The notes under the pieces were generated by a model. That model saw only the letters and a list, made by a program, of their open reading frames with translations, ran no database searches and was not told where the DNA came from. 64,000 nt of DNA from JAXGMV01 sp040772085. Lineage in GTDB: Bacteria > Chloroflexota > Anaerolineae > Anaerolineales > Anaerolineaceae. Positions 25,503 to 34,438 of the stretch are shown here, one piece after another; positions within the stretch are counted from its first letter, which is position 1, and each line of letters begins with the position of its first letter. The DNA lies in assembly GCA_040772085.1 (NCBI GenBank), contig JAXGYU010000001.1:496001-560000 (forward strand), in the 5' to 3' direction. A program made the translations under genes and the position numbers.

Positions 25503-25567
25503 GGTTTCCTCTTTTTCTCCCTACATCCAATATACGCCACCGCAGGAATTAAAGTTGCGGGGAATAG

Positions 25568-25573
25568 TAAAAT
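25568..25573 (+). promoter_or_regulatory. Candidate -10 giving a leaderless transcript
   Basis: TAAAAT lies seven bases before the ATG at 25581, with no Shine-Dalgarno between. This is the spacing expected when transcription starts at the start codon. No clear -35 is visible. Confidence 0.35.
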
Positions 25574-25580
25574 TGTAACG

Positions 25581-27425
25581 ATGGGTAACCAGTTTCTGTT
25601 CCTTACCGGCATACTGAGCTTGCTCCAGGTCCTTTGCTTGCCAGGATTGATCCTGCGGCGCTACCTGCGTCTGCCGGATAGTATCCTGCTGCAATCGGTT
25701 TTTGTGTTTGGTCTGAGCCTGACAGTCAACTACACGCTGGGCTTCTTCTTCACAGCGCTCGGGTTTTTTACCCGGCCGGTTGTGTTCGCGGTTGTCATGG
25801 TCGAAATGATTTGGCTGGCAATAATTTATCTGCCTGTGTTGGTGAAGACCAACCTGGATGCGGTCAGCCAGTCAATCATTGGCCGGGTCAGAAACGCAGT
25901 CGCGCTCTTGAAGCCGGGGAAGTGGAATGATCAGGCGCTTGTCCGCCTGCTTTACCTGGTCGCTGCCGCGGTTCTGCTCATCCTGGCAGTCACGTCGCTG
26001 GAATGGGCCAGCCGCTATATCCGCTACAACGTCGGATCCGTCTTTAACACCTGGGACACCATCCTGTCGTGGAACCGCTGGTCGGTTGAATGGGCGAACA
26101 ATCGCATCCCGATCGATACCGAAGATTACGCCCAATTGATCCCGATCAACTGGGCCTGGATGTTCCTGCTGGTAGGCAGCACCCGGATGCAGTTATTCGC
26201 GCAGGGGTTGATGCCGGCCTTCACCTTTGCCATGCTGATGGCGCTCTTCGGTTACGCGGTCTATAAAAAGCAGCCCGGGTACCTCGCCGCGGTCTTTGTC
26301 CTGCGAGTGCTGATCAAAAAGTTTCAGGATAACTACATCAGCGCCGGTTATGTTGATCTGCCGCTGGCGTTCATGGCACTGCTCGCTATCCTCGCGCTCC
26401 ATGACGCCTGGACCAGCGAGGACCAGAGAACCAGACGCTCGCGTTCCATGCTGGCGCTGGTGCTTGCCTCAGGCGCGGCGGTCACCAAGCAGCCCGGACT
26501 GATTATTCTGGCGGTTGTTCTGCTGGCAGTGGCTTACCTGATGCTCGGCAAGCGCGCGAACCGAACGGTTGGACTGGCGCCGATTGCTGCCATGCTTCTG
26601 CCGCCGGCAGTCATCACCTTGCCGTGGTACGCCTACAGCTTCAGCAAATATTTCAGCGGGCAGGCTGACACGCACCTGTTCATCCCATACCAGCAATCCG
26701 TTACAGGCAGTGATGAGCGGACCGGCTTGCTGGCGAAACTGAGCTATGGCTTCAGCACGCTGGGCGTCTACCAGTTCCTGTTCCTGGCGTTGCTGCCGGC
26801 TGCCTTGCTGCTGGAGCGTTTCTGGCAAATGCTGACCTTGTTTGTCGTGCTGCCTTACACGCTGCTCTGGGCGGGCTACGCCAACTATGACGTCCGCAAT
26901 CTGGTGATGATCTTCCCGCTGGCAGCTATCGCCATCGGGCTGGCGCTGTGGCGGTTATCCCTTTTGACATTAAACCTGGTCAGCGGGCTTAAGCTGGGGA
27001 AAGCCGGCAGCCTGATACTCGTCATCCTGATGCTTGTTGTCATGGTTGGCGCCGGGTTGCTGGTGAAGGATCAGGTGTTGATGGAGCGGCAGGAAAGTCA
27101 GCAGCGCACCATCTTCAGCCCCGAGATCAATGCCTACCTGCACGAAAACTTGCTCGGACAGCCAGTCAGGATTTTAAGCAATTACCCGGTCTCAAGCCAG
27201 CCGGGCTTTGAGGATGCCTTTGTCAAATTCTGGTTTGATGATGTCGAGCATATGAAGTCGATCATCACCGCCGAGAAGGTGACGCATTTGCTGGTGCCGG
27301 CAGTAGCCGAAGGGGATGTTAACGCGTTTATCGACGAACAACTGGCAGCCGGTAAATATAAACTGTTGTTTGAAAACACTGACTTCATCCGCTATCGTCT
27401 GATCGCGGTCGACCCAGACTTATAG
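25581..27425 (+). CDS. Polytopic membrane protein, GT-C glycosyltransferase-like
   Basis: Membrane protein of 614 residues with about 13-14 hydrophobic segments and a soluble C-terminal domain of about 110 residues (from LVKDQVLMERQESQQ onward). An extended first exoplasmic loop after residue 155 has VFNTWDTILSWNRW and NRIPIDTEDYAQLIPINW, which place acidic residues as in GT-C enzymes. The similarity is architectural; no catalytic motif is certain. It might transfer sugars from a lipid carrier. Its last six bases overlap the convergent GNAT gene. Confidence 0.6.
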   Translation: MGNQFLFLTGILSLLQVLCLPGLILRRYLRLPDSILLQSVFVFGLSLTVNYTLGFFFTALGFFTRPVVFAVVMVEMIWLAIIYLPVLVKTNLDAVSQSIIGRVRNAVALLKPGKWNDQALVRLLYLVAAAVLLILAVTSLEWASRYIRYNVGSVFNTWDTILSWNRWSVEWANNRIPIDTEDYAQLIPINWAWMFLLVGSTRMQLFAQGLMPAFTFAMLMALFGYAVYKKQPGYLAAVFVLRVLIKKFQDNYISAGYVDLPLAFMALLAILALHDAWTSEDQRTRRSRSMLALVLASGAAVTKQPGLIILAVVLLAVAYLMLGKRANRTVGLAPIAAMLLPPAVITLPWYAYSFSKYFSGQADTHLFIPYQQSVTGSDERTGLLAKLSYGFSTLGVYQFLFLALLPAALLLERFWQMLTLFVVLPYTLLWAGYANYDVRNLVMIFPLAAIAIGLALWRLSLLTLNLVSGLKLGKAGSLILVILMLVVMVGAGLLVKDQVLMERQESQQRTIFSPEINAYLHENLLGQPVRILSNYPVSSQPGFEDAFVKFWFDDVEHMKSIITAEKVTHLLVPAVAEGDVNAFIDEQLAAGKYKLLFENTDFIRYRLIAVDPDL

Positions 27426-28385
27426 CTCCAGCTTCATCCACGTCAGTTGATTGTGAACCTTCCAGCCGCTTTCAAGAAAAGCGGCTTCCTGTTTGCCCAT
27501 CTGGAAGTTGACCTGTACCGGCTTGGGATTGCGCAAGTGGGAGGAATAATCGGCAAGCAGGTGAGTGAAGGCGACATTATCACTTTCCGGGTCAACCGCG
27601 ATCCACAGGCTATCCGCCGAGGACGTCGTTTTTTGCAGCGCGTAGGTACCGGCGTATGCCCCGCCAATCGCCGCCGATCGCTGGTGAACGGTAACACCGG
27701 CGAAAAAATTTTTCAGCATGCCCAGCCAGCCGGGCCATAAGTTTTCGGGTTCGAGCCCAATTTTCCAGCGAATCATTTCAGGATACGCTAACGCGAGCTG
27801 AGTGTTGAACGCCTCGCGCGGGGTGTGCCTGCTCCAGTGGATCGAATGATTTTCAGGAGCCGCGCGGAGCTGCCCGTCCGGTTCAAATATCCACGTCGTC
27901 CGCTCGGTCTGCGGGACAAAATTGAGCTGGTCATAGAGCTGCCGCGCGGCGGGGTTGTTCGTTCTTACGTGCAGCCAGAGATCGTCAAACTGATGCTCGC
28001 GCGCGAAGCGGATAGCTTCCAGCGTGAGCTGCCGCGCGATGCCTTTGCGCCGTTGATCCGGGTGAACGGCGACGTTCGCGATCAGGTAATACCAGCGGCG
28101 CTGATATGGGATCGGGATGATGGTCAGATTGCCGACGATCCGCCCGCTATCATCGAGATACACGAAGCCGCTGACCGGATAGGAAAAGGTGGCTTTTCCG
28201 CCCCTGAACCAGAACATCCGGTCGCCGTTCGTGATCATCTGGCGCAGTTGGCGGATGTAATCGAGACCATCGCTGTCCAGTGTGCCGGCAAAACAGAGCT
28301 CAATCAGATCAGTGATCTGTCTTAAATCTTTGTTTGGGTCGATCGGACGAATGGACTCGGATGCGCCTGAATTTGTTGGGGGCAT
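27420..28385 (-). CDS. GNAT family N-acetyltransferase
   Basis: Acetyl-CoA-dependent acyltransferase of 321 residues. The GNAT domain covers about residues 20-165: IANVAVHPDQRRKGIARQL (motif A with the R/QxxGxG/A pyrophosphate loop) and NPAARQLYDQLNFVPQ (motif B). The C-terminal 150 residues resemble a second, degenerate GNAT half, ending in a QVNFQMGKQEAAFLESGW strand. Substrate unknown. The ATG is at 28385, and the gene diverges from clpC across 108 bases. Confidence 0.85.
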   Translation of the reverse strand: MPPTNSGASESIRPIDPNKDLRQITDLIELCFAGTLDSDGLDYIRQLRQMITNGDRMFWFRGGKATFSYPVSGFVYLDDSGRIVGNLTIIPIPYQRRWYYLIANVAVHPDQRRKGIARQLTLEAIRFAREHQFDDLWLHVRTNNPAARQLYDQLNFVPQTERTTWIFEPDGQLRAAPENHSIHWSRHTPREAFNTQLALAYPEMIRWKIGLEPENLWPGWLGMLKNFFAGVTVHQRSAAIGGAYAGTYALQKTTSSADSLWIAVDPESDNVAFTHLLADYSSHLRNPKPVQVNFQMGKQEAAFLESGWKVHNQLTWMKLEL

Positions 28386-28447
28386 GCAGTAATTCTACAT
28401 TTAATTCATACAGGGTTCTTAGATTGGACTGGTATGATGTTACCTAG

Positions 28448-28465
28448 TCAGATGCTATAATCTGA
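28448..28465 (+). promoter_or_regulatory. clpC extended -10 promoter within an inverted repeat
   Basis: TATAAT (28456-28461) with TG at 28453-28454 is an extended -10. It is enclosed by a perfect dyad TCAGAT-N6-ATCTGA (28448-28465). The dyad differs from CtsR and CIRCE consensus operators. A -35 at the right distance is not evident. Confidence 0.55.
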
Positions 28466-28493
28466 ACACATTTACTTAGAGGGAAATCCGCTT

Positions 28494-30977
28494 ATGATGC
28501 GATTTGACCGATTTACCGAACGCGCCCAGGAGGCTGCCCAGCGGGCAGCGGAGATCATTCAGCGTTACGGACACAATCAGATAGATACCGAGCACATCCT
28601 GCTGGCCTTGATTGAGCAGCCGGAGGGTATGGTGACCCAGTTGCTTGAGATGATGAATATCGATTCATCCGTGCTCAGTGACCGGCTGGATCACATCTTG
28701 CGCACCAGCCCGAAGGCGAACATTTTCGGCGGCGGCGCGGGACAGATTTTCATCACGCCGCGGGTCAAACGGATCATCGACCTGGCTAATGAAGAGGCCA
28801 ACAAGCTCAAGGACGAGTTCGTTTCGACCGAGCATATCTTCCTGGCGATTCTCAGCGAACGCAACATGCCGGCAGCGCGCCTGCTTGAATCCTCGGGCAT
28901 CACACGCGAACGCACACTGCAGACCATCGCCGAATTGCGGGGCGGGCAGAAAACCGCCGAGGTCCACGGCGAAGTGCGTTACAAGACACTTGAGAAATAC
29001 TCGCGTGACCTGACCACCATGGCAAAGGAAGGCAAGCTGGATCCGGTCATTGGCCGGGACCAGGAAGTGCTGCGCGTCATGCAGGTGCTTTCACGCAGGA
29101 CAAAAAACAACCCGGTGCTGATTGGTGAAGCAGGTGTCGGCAAGACCGCCATCGTTGAGGGTCTGGCGCAAAAGATTGCCGCCAATGATGTCCCCGAAAT
29201 TCTGATGGGCAAGCATGTCCTCTCGCTTGACCTTGGCGCCATGATCGCCGGCTCGCGCTTCAGAGGTGAATTTGAAGAGCGGCTCAAAGCGGCGATCGAA
29301 GATGTTCAGAATTCACAGGGTCAGGTGATCCTGTTCATCGATGAATTGCATACCGTTGTTGGCGCCGGAGCAGCCCAGGGTGCTATGGACGCGTCAAACA
29401 TGCTCAAGCCCGCGCTGGCACGCGGTGAGCTGCAATGCGTCGGCGCGACAACTCTGGACGAGTATCACAAACACATTGAGAAGGACGCCGCGCTGGAACG
29501 GCGTTTCGCGCCGGTTTATGTGGACGAACCATCGGTGGATGAAACCATCCAGATGCTGTTCGGTCTGCGGGACAAGTACGAGGCGCATCACGATATCCAT
29601 TTCTCGGATCAGGCTTTGACCAGCGCCGCTCGGCTCTCCGCTCGCTATGTCACCGACCGCCGGCTGCCTGACAAAGCCATCGACCTGATCGACGAAGCCG
29701 CGGCGAAATTGCGCGTGGCGCTCTACTCTTTGCCGCCTGACCTGAAACAGATGAAATCTGATATTGACCGTCTGGTTGCCGAAGAAGAGCAGGCTGGCGT
29801 CGAACGAGATTACGAACGCGCCGCCCGCAACAAAGCCGACAGACTGCGCCTGCAGGGTGAGTTTAACGAGCTGCGCAATAAATGGGAGCGCGAGCAAAAG
29901 CTGGATGATACGGTTGATGTTGATGACATCGCCGGCGTGATCGCGCAGTGGACGGGCATTCCGGTCAGCCAGATGATGGAGACGGAGGCAGAACGCCTGC
30001 TGCACATGGAAGACAGTTTGAACGCCAAGATCATCGGGCAGCCTGAAGCCGTTGGCGCTATTTCAGATGCCATCCGCCGCGCCCGCTCCGGCCTCAAGGA
30101 TCCCAAGCGCCCGATTGGTTCGTTCATCTTCATCGGGCCCTCTGGTGTCGGCAAGACTGAGCTGGCAAAAGTGCTGGCTGAATTCATGTTCGGCGACGAG
30201 GAAGCGCTGGTGCGCCTGGATATGAGTGAGTATCGTGAGCAGCATACAGCTTCACGTCTGTTTGGCGCGCCTCCCGGATACGTCGGCTATGAAGAGGGCG
30301 GACAGTTGACCGAAGCAGTGCGCCGGCGACCTTACCGCGTTGTGCTGTTCGATGAGATCGAGAAAGCCCATCCGGAAGTGTGGAACTCACTGCTGCAAAT
30401 CCTCGATGACGGCAGGCTGACGGATGGACAGGGACGAACGGTCGACTTCCGCAATACCGTTCTGATCATGACCAGTAATCTCGGAACAGAGTTTGTCAAA
30501 CGCGGCGGCACGGTCGGCTTCCTGCAGGATAAGGCGCGTGACGCGGAAGAACGCGAAGCCAACCAGAAGATTGAGAAGGCGCTCAAAGCCACTTTCCGCC
30601 CCGAATTCCTGAACCGCATCGACGAGGTGATCACGTTCTCACCGCTCTCTCAGGAGGATATGCTCAAGATCGTTGACCTGCAGATCGCGGAAGTAAAGGG
30701 ACGGCTGGAAGAACAGGGTCTGCACGTCAGGCTGACAGAACGGGCTCGCAAGTGGCTGGCTGCCGAAGGGTACAATACCGAATTCGGCGCGAGGCCGCTC
30801 AAACGGGCCATTCAGCGCTATATCGAGAGCCCGCTCTCGGTCAAGCTGCTCTCCGCCGAGTTTGATACCGCGAAGCAGATCACGGTCGACGTCAAGGATA
30901 ACGCCATCGTTTTCACCGACGCTCGCACCAAGAAGAGCGAGGCTGAAGAGAAATCAGCCGCCGGCAACGACGATTAA
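28494..30977 (+). CDS. clpC: ATP-dependent Clp protease ATP-binding subunit ClpC
   Basis: Hsp100 unfoldase of 827 residues that feeds substrates to ClpP. The duplicated Clp-N domain covers residues 1-145, the first AAA+ module has Walker A GEAGVGKT at 211-218, and a short middle domain with a UVR-like stretch (ERDYERAARNKADRLRL) follows. The second AAA+ module has Walker A GPSGVGKT at 548-555. The GGTVGFLQD segment contains the VGF tripeptide expected of the ClpP-docking loop, which distinguishes ClpC from ClpB. ATG 28494 has GAGGG upstream; ATG 28497 is an alternative. No ctsR, mcsA or mcsB is adjacent. A terminator follows. Confidence 0.95.
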   Translation: MMRFDRFTERAQEAAQRAAEIIQRYGHNQIDTEHILLALIEQPEGMVTQLLEMMNIDSSVLSDRLDHILRTSPKANIFGGGAGQIFITPRVKRIIDLANEEANKLKDEFVSTEHIFLAILSERNMPAARLLESSGITRERTLQTIAELRGGQKTAEVHGEVRYKTLEKYSRDLTTMAKEGKLDPVIGRDQEVLRVMQVLSRRTKNNPVLIGEAGVGKTAIVEGLAQKIAANDVPEILMGKHVLSLDLGAMIAGSRFRGEFEERLKAAIEDVQNSQGQVILFIDELHTVVGAGAAQGAMDASNMLKPALARGELQCVGATTLDEYHKHIEKDAALERRFAPVYVDEPSVDETIQMLFGLRDKYEAHHDIHFSDQALTSAARLSARYVTDRRLPDKAIDLIDEAAAKLRVALYSLPPDLKQMKSDIDRLVAEEEQAGVERDYERAARNKADRLRLQGEFNELRNKWEREQKLDDTVDVDDIAGVIAQWTGIPVSQMMETEAERLLHMEDSLNAKIIGQPEAVGAISDAIRRARSGLKDPKRPIGSFIFIGPSGVGKTELAKVLAEFMFGDEEALVRLDMSEYREQHTASRLFGAPPGYVGYEEGGQLTEAVRRRPYRVVLFDEIEKAHPEVWNSLLQILDDGRLTDGQGRTVDFRNTVLIMTSNLGTEFVKRGGTVGFLQDKARDAEEREANQKIEKALKATFRPEFLNRIDEVITFSPLSQEDMLKIVDLQIAEVKGRLEEQGLHVRLTERARKWLAAEGYNTEFGARPLKRAIQRYIESPLSVKLLSAEFDTAKQITVDVKDNAIVFTDARTKKSEAEEKSAAGNDD

Positions 30978-30989
30978 GCGATAAAAACA

Positions 30990-31017
30990 AACTGGCGCCG
31001 AGAGGCGCCAGTTCTTT
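30990..31017 (+). terminator. Intrinsic terminator after clpC
   Basis: AACTGGCGCC (30990-30999) and GGCGCCAGTT (31004-31013) form a perfect 10-bp stem with a GAGA loop, followed by CTTTT. Confidence 0.92.
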
Positions 31018-31023
31018 TCAGAT

Positions 31024-31029
31024 TATACT
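31024..31029 (+). promoter_or_regulatory. Candidate -10 directly before a start codon (leaderless)
   Basis: TATACT ends six bases before the ATG at 31036. No Shine-Dalgarno sequence is present between, and the clpC terminator is just upstream, so the gene needs its own promoter. A -35 is not visible. Confidence 0.45.
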
Positions 31030-31035
31030 TATCAC

Positions 31036-32673
31036 ATGGAATTATACGATCAGGATGTTGTTGAATTCCTGTCCGCGACCTTCGTTTTTAACGCTGCCAC
31101 GCCGCAAGTTTTGATGGATATTCTGCCATTATTCGAGATCCTCGAATATGGCAGAAATCAGTTTGTCATCTCGCAGGGAGACCTGGATGAGCATCTGTAT
31201 CTGGTCTACCAGGGACGCGTGCGCCAGACATTTACGACCCAGAGTGAAACACGAAATGTCGGCCTGGCGCATCGCGGCGATGTGCTCAACCTTGAGATGC
31301 TGACCCCCGGGACGCCTTCCATCACCAGCCTGCGAACCGTGAGCGAGACCGTTCTGCTGCGTATCAACTACGAGAATATGCGGCAGGCTGTGGCGCAGGT
31401 TCCGCAGGCGTATGAGAATCTGATCATGCTGCTGGAATCATTCAAGGCTGCCCAACGTAAAACATTCGAATTCAAGGAGCCGGACGAGATCATCTATTTT
31501 TATGGCCGCCGGCATCCCGCTTTCCTTTTCTCCCGGCTGCTGATGCCAATGGCGCTCTTTTTCATCATCCTGATCACCTTCTACGTGATGGATCCCTACG
31601 GCATTGCCATGCGCCTGATCGAGGCAGTTCTGCTCGTGCTTTGCGTGGTCTGGGCAGGCTGGATCGGCATTGACTGGACGAACGATTACGCCTATGTCTC
31701 CAACCTGCGCGTGCTGTTCATGGAACGCGTTGTAGCCCTTTATTCCAACCAGCAGGAGACGCCGCTAAAATCCATCCTTTCCGTTTCGACGACCAGCTCC
31801 CAGTTAGGGCGGATCTTCTCCTTCGGCAATGTCGTCGTTCGTACTTATACAGGGACGATCACCCTGCATGACCTTGACCGCTTTGAGACGGTTGCCGCGT
31901 TGATCAAATCGCTCTGGGAGCATTCGCGCGATGAAATCATTGCTGAAGACCGGCATGATGTGGAAGTGAGCTTGCGCCGCAGGTTCGGCATGGACTTGCC
32001 GGATGAAGAGGAATTTGAAGAAATGGCTCACGCCAATCCTTTGCGGTACCAGCCGGCAGAATACTCAGCGCTGGCAAATTTCTTCGCCCTCAGAAAAGTG
32101 GAGGGTGAGACCATCACTTACTGGACGCATTGGATTTACATGCTGAAGGCGCTGCTGCTGCCGGCGACCGCGCTGATTATCACCTTTCTCATCCTTGCGT
32201 CCCGTCCGGAAGTGATTCTGGATCAGCAGGGCAATTTGGTGGCAAACCCGCTGCTGGCGACCGTGCTGTTGCTGTCCCTGATCTGGCTGATCTACAAGTT
32301 CACCGATTGGCGCAATGACCGCTACATCATCACACCCGATCAGGTAGTTGACATCAACAAGAAACCGCTCGGCAGGGAAGACAAACAAACCGCGCAGATC
32401 AAGAACATCCTCAGTATCGAATACAAGCGCCTCGGATTGATCGGCATTCTGCTCAACTATGGCACCGTTTATATCAAGGTGGGTGATTCAACGCTGACCT
32501 TTGACAACGTGCCGGACCCCGCCGCGGTGCAGAAGGAAATATTCGGCAGGATGGCCTGGCTGCAGCAGCATGAAACTGAAATCAGACAGGCGCGTGAACG
32601 CGAACGCATGGCGGAGATGATCGCTTCGTACCACCGTCTGGTCATTGAGAAAAGCCGGCAGGATCAGGAATAG
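31036..32673 (+). CDS. Cyclic nucleotide-binding domain protein with duplicated membrane/bPH modules
   Basis: Protein of 545 residues with an unusual domain order. Residues about 15-130 form a CRP-like cyclic nucleotide-binding fold (GRNQFVISQGDLDEHLYLV, GRVRQTF, LRTVSETVLLRI); no DNA-binding helix-turn-helix follows. Two hydrophobic segments lie at about 160-215, then a bacterial PH-like domain (AYVSNLRVLFMERVV, TPLKSILSVST, FSFGNVVVRTYTG). A second TM pair occurs at about 370-425, and a second PH-like domain (RYIITPDQVVDINKK, IKNILSIEYKRLG, LNYGTVYIKVG) at 430-520, ending in a charged helix. The protein probably senses a ligand at the membrane. Whether it binds cAMP is unknown. Confidence 0.8.
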   Translation: MELYDQDVVEFLSATFVFNAATPQVLMDILPLFEILEYGRNQFVISQGDLDEHLYLVYQGRVRQTFTTQSETRNVGLAHRGDVLNLEMLTPGTPSITSLRTVSETVLLRINYENMRQAVAQVPQAYENLIMLLESFKAAQRKTFEFKEPDEIIYFYGRRHPAFLFSRLLMPMALFFIILITFYVMDPYGIAMRLIEAVLLVLCVVWAGWIGIDWTNDYAYVSNLRVLFMERVVALYSNQQETPLKSILSVSTTSSQLGRIFSFGNVVVRTYTGTITLHDLDRFETVAALIKSLWEHSRDEIIAEDRHDVEVSLRRRFGMDLPDEEEFEEMAHANPLRYQPAEYSALANFFALRKVEGETITYWTHWIYMLKALLLPATALIITFLILASRPEVILDQQGNLVANPLLATVLLLSLIWLIYKFTDWRNDRYIITPDQVVDINKKPLGREDKQTAQIKNILSIEYKRLGLIGILLNYGTVYIKVGDSTLTFDNVPDPAAVQKEIFGRMAWLQQHETEIRQARERERMAEMIASYHRLVIEKSRQDQE

Positions 32674-32700
32674 GGGTAAAATAACCGGCGAAGGTACCTT

Positions 32701-33225
32701 ATGACACGAGAAATTGTAACTTTACCCCACCCAGTTCTGAGGCGCAAAGCCCTCAAGGTCAGCACGTTTGACAAGGATTTCCAAAACCTGGTCGATGGGA
32801 TGGTCTCCCTGATGCGTGAAGCACCCGGTGTCGGACTTGCCGCGCCGCAGGTCGCTGAACCATTGCGTCTGATTGTCGTTGAATACGGTGAAGAAGATGA
32901 AGATGGCAACGAGCTGGAAGACAAGCCGAAGAAGCTTTACATCATTGCCAACCCGGAGATCGTCAAGAAATCTGAAGAGATGGTAACCGGCATCGAAGGC
33001 TGCCTGTCTGTTCCCGGTTTGATTGGTCGGGTGAGCCGGCATGAGAGCATCAGCGTCAAGGGCGTCAACCGGCAGGGCAAGGCCGTCAAAGTGAATGCCA
33101 AAGGTTGGCTGGCGCGCATCTTCCAGCATGAAATCGATCACCTGGAAGGCGTGGTCTTCACCGACCTCGCAACTGAGCTGTGGCAGCCGCGTCAGGACGA
33201 AGAAGAAAATTTGAAAGACGTATGA
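32701..33225 (+). CDS. def: Peptide deformylase
   Basis: Removes the formyl group from nascent N-terminal methionine at the ribosome. The 174-residue protein has all three motifs: GVGLAAPQ (43-50), EGCLS with metal ligand C101, and H143-E144-I-D-H147. An acidic insertion (EYGEEDEDGNELEDKP) sits between strands. Ribosome binding site GAAGG at 32690-32694. A TAAAAT at 32677-32682 could serve as its -10. It is followed after four bases by recF. Confidence 0.96.
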   Translation: MTREIVTLPHPVLRRKALKVSTFDKDFQNLVDGMVSLMREAPGVGLAAPQVAEPLRLIVVEYGEEDEDGNELEDKPKKLYIIANPEIVKKSEEMVTGIEGCLSVPGLIGRVSRHESISVKGVNRQGKAVKVNAKGWLARIFQHEIDHLEGVVFTDLATELWQPRQDEEENLKDV

Positions 33226-33229
33226 TCCA

Positions 33230-34438
33230 ATGCACTTGATGCATTTGTCACTGACTAATTTTCGGGCATTTTCCCGCCTTGACCTTGATTTGCCAAGGCG
33301 GATTATTTTGTTTCACGGCGCCAACGCGCAGGGCAAAACTACGCTGCTCGAATCGATCTACTATCTGGCGACCCTTACTTCCTTTCACACACCCAATGAC
33401 CGCCAGTTAATCAGCCTCTTTGCCCCGCAGGACGAGGTGATCGTCTCCCGCATCGTCGCGGATTATCGCTCTGGGCAATCCGTCCACAAAATCGAAGTCA
33501 GGCTGATTCTCGAACGGCAGGCAGACGGCAGCTATCGCTACCGTAAGGAGAGCCTGCTGGACGGGGCGAAGAAAGCCGCGCATGAGCTGGCTGGACATTT
33601 CCTGGCAGTGATCTTCCTGCCGCAAATGACCCGCACCATCGAAGGCGGTCCGGACGAAAGACGCCGCTATCTCAATTTGGTCCTGATGCAGGCGCAGTCG
33701 GGATACGCGCGCTTACTCTCCGAATATGACAAAGCCCTAAGCCAGCGTAACGCGCTGCTGAAGATGATCGCCGAGGACCGCGGACAGAAGAGCCAGCTTG
33801 AATACTGGGATCAGATATTGGCAAAGCTGGCGGGCGAAATCATTTTCTACCGCCAGGTTGGAGTGAGGGAGTTGAACGCTTTCGCGTCCGGCATTCACTA
33901 CGACCTGACCGATACTAGAGAAGTCATGCGCGTGGAATACAAACCGGCCTTTTCGCTCACTGGTGAGGATTCTGAACAGATCAACCTGCCGCTCGAACTT
34001 GGCAACGACCTCAATGGTATGTCGGCGGCTGACATCAGCGACAAATACGTCAAACGGCTGATTCAACTGCGGCCGGAGGAGATCGCCCGCGGTGTGACTA
34101 CCATCGGCCCGCACCGTGACAATCTGGTGTTTACGGCTAATGGCGCCAACCTGGGTGATTTTGGTTCCCGGGGTCAAATCCGCACGTGCCTGCTGGCGAT
34201 GAAGCTGGCGGAGGCGGAATGGCTGCACACGCGCTCAGGTCAGTGGCCCGTGATCCTGCTGGACGAGATTCTGGCAGAGCTGGATCTGCACCGCCGAAAG
34301 GATTTGCTCAAGCATTTGCGGAAATACGACCAGTCGCTGATGACGACGACTGATCGCGGCATGTTCGATCCTGAGTTCCTGGCTGAAGCAGCAGCCTGGC
34401 AGGTGGTCAACGGTCAGGTGCAGGTGTCAGAAACCTAA
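33230..34438 (+). CDS. recF: DNA replication and repair protein RecF
   Basis: SMC-like ATPase of 402 residues that helps load RecA at gaps. Walker A is GANAQGKT (30-37), the ABC signature region is in FGSRGQIRTCLLAMKL and Walker B in VILLDEILAELD; the FLPQMTRTIEGGPDERRRYLN segment is typical of RecF. It starts four bases after def, with little Shine-Dalgarno signal, so translational coupling is likely; ATG 33239 is an alternative. There is no dnaA, dnaN or gyrB nearby, so it is not in the origin-linked arrangement. The stop interlocks with that of rsmG. Confidence 0.95.
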   Translation: MHLMHLSLTNFRAFSRLDLDLPRRIILFHGANAQGKTTLLESIYYLATLTSFHTPNDRQLISLFAPQDEVIVSRIVADYRSGQSVHKIEVRLILERQADGSYRYRKESLLDGAKKAAHELAGHFLAVIFLPQMTRTIEGGPDERRRYLNLVLMQAQSGYARLLSEYDKALSQRNALLKMIAEDRGQKSQLEYWDQILAKLAGEIIFYRQVGVRELNAFASGIHYDLTDTREVMRVEYKPAFSLTGEDSEQINLPLELGNDLNGMSAADISDKYVKRLIQLRPEEIARGVTTIGPHRDNLVFTANGANLGDFGSRGQIRTCLLAMKLAEAEWLHTRSGQWPVILLDEILAELDLHRRKDLLKHLRKYDQSLMTTTDRGMFDPEFLAEAAAWQVVNGQVQVSET

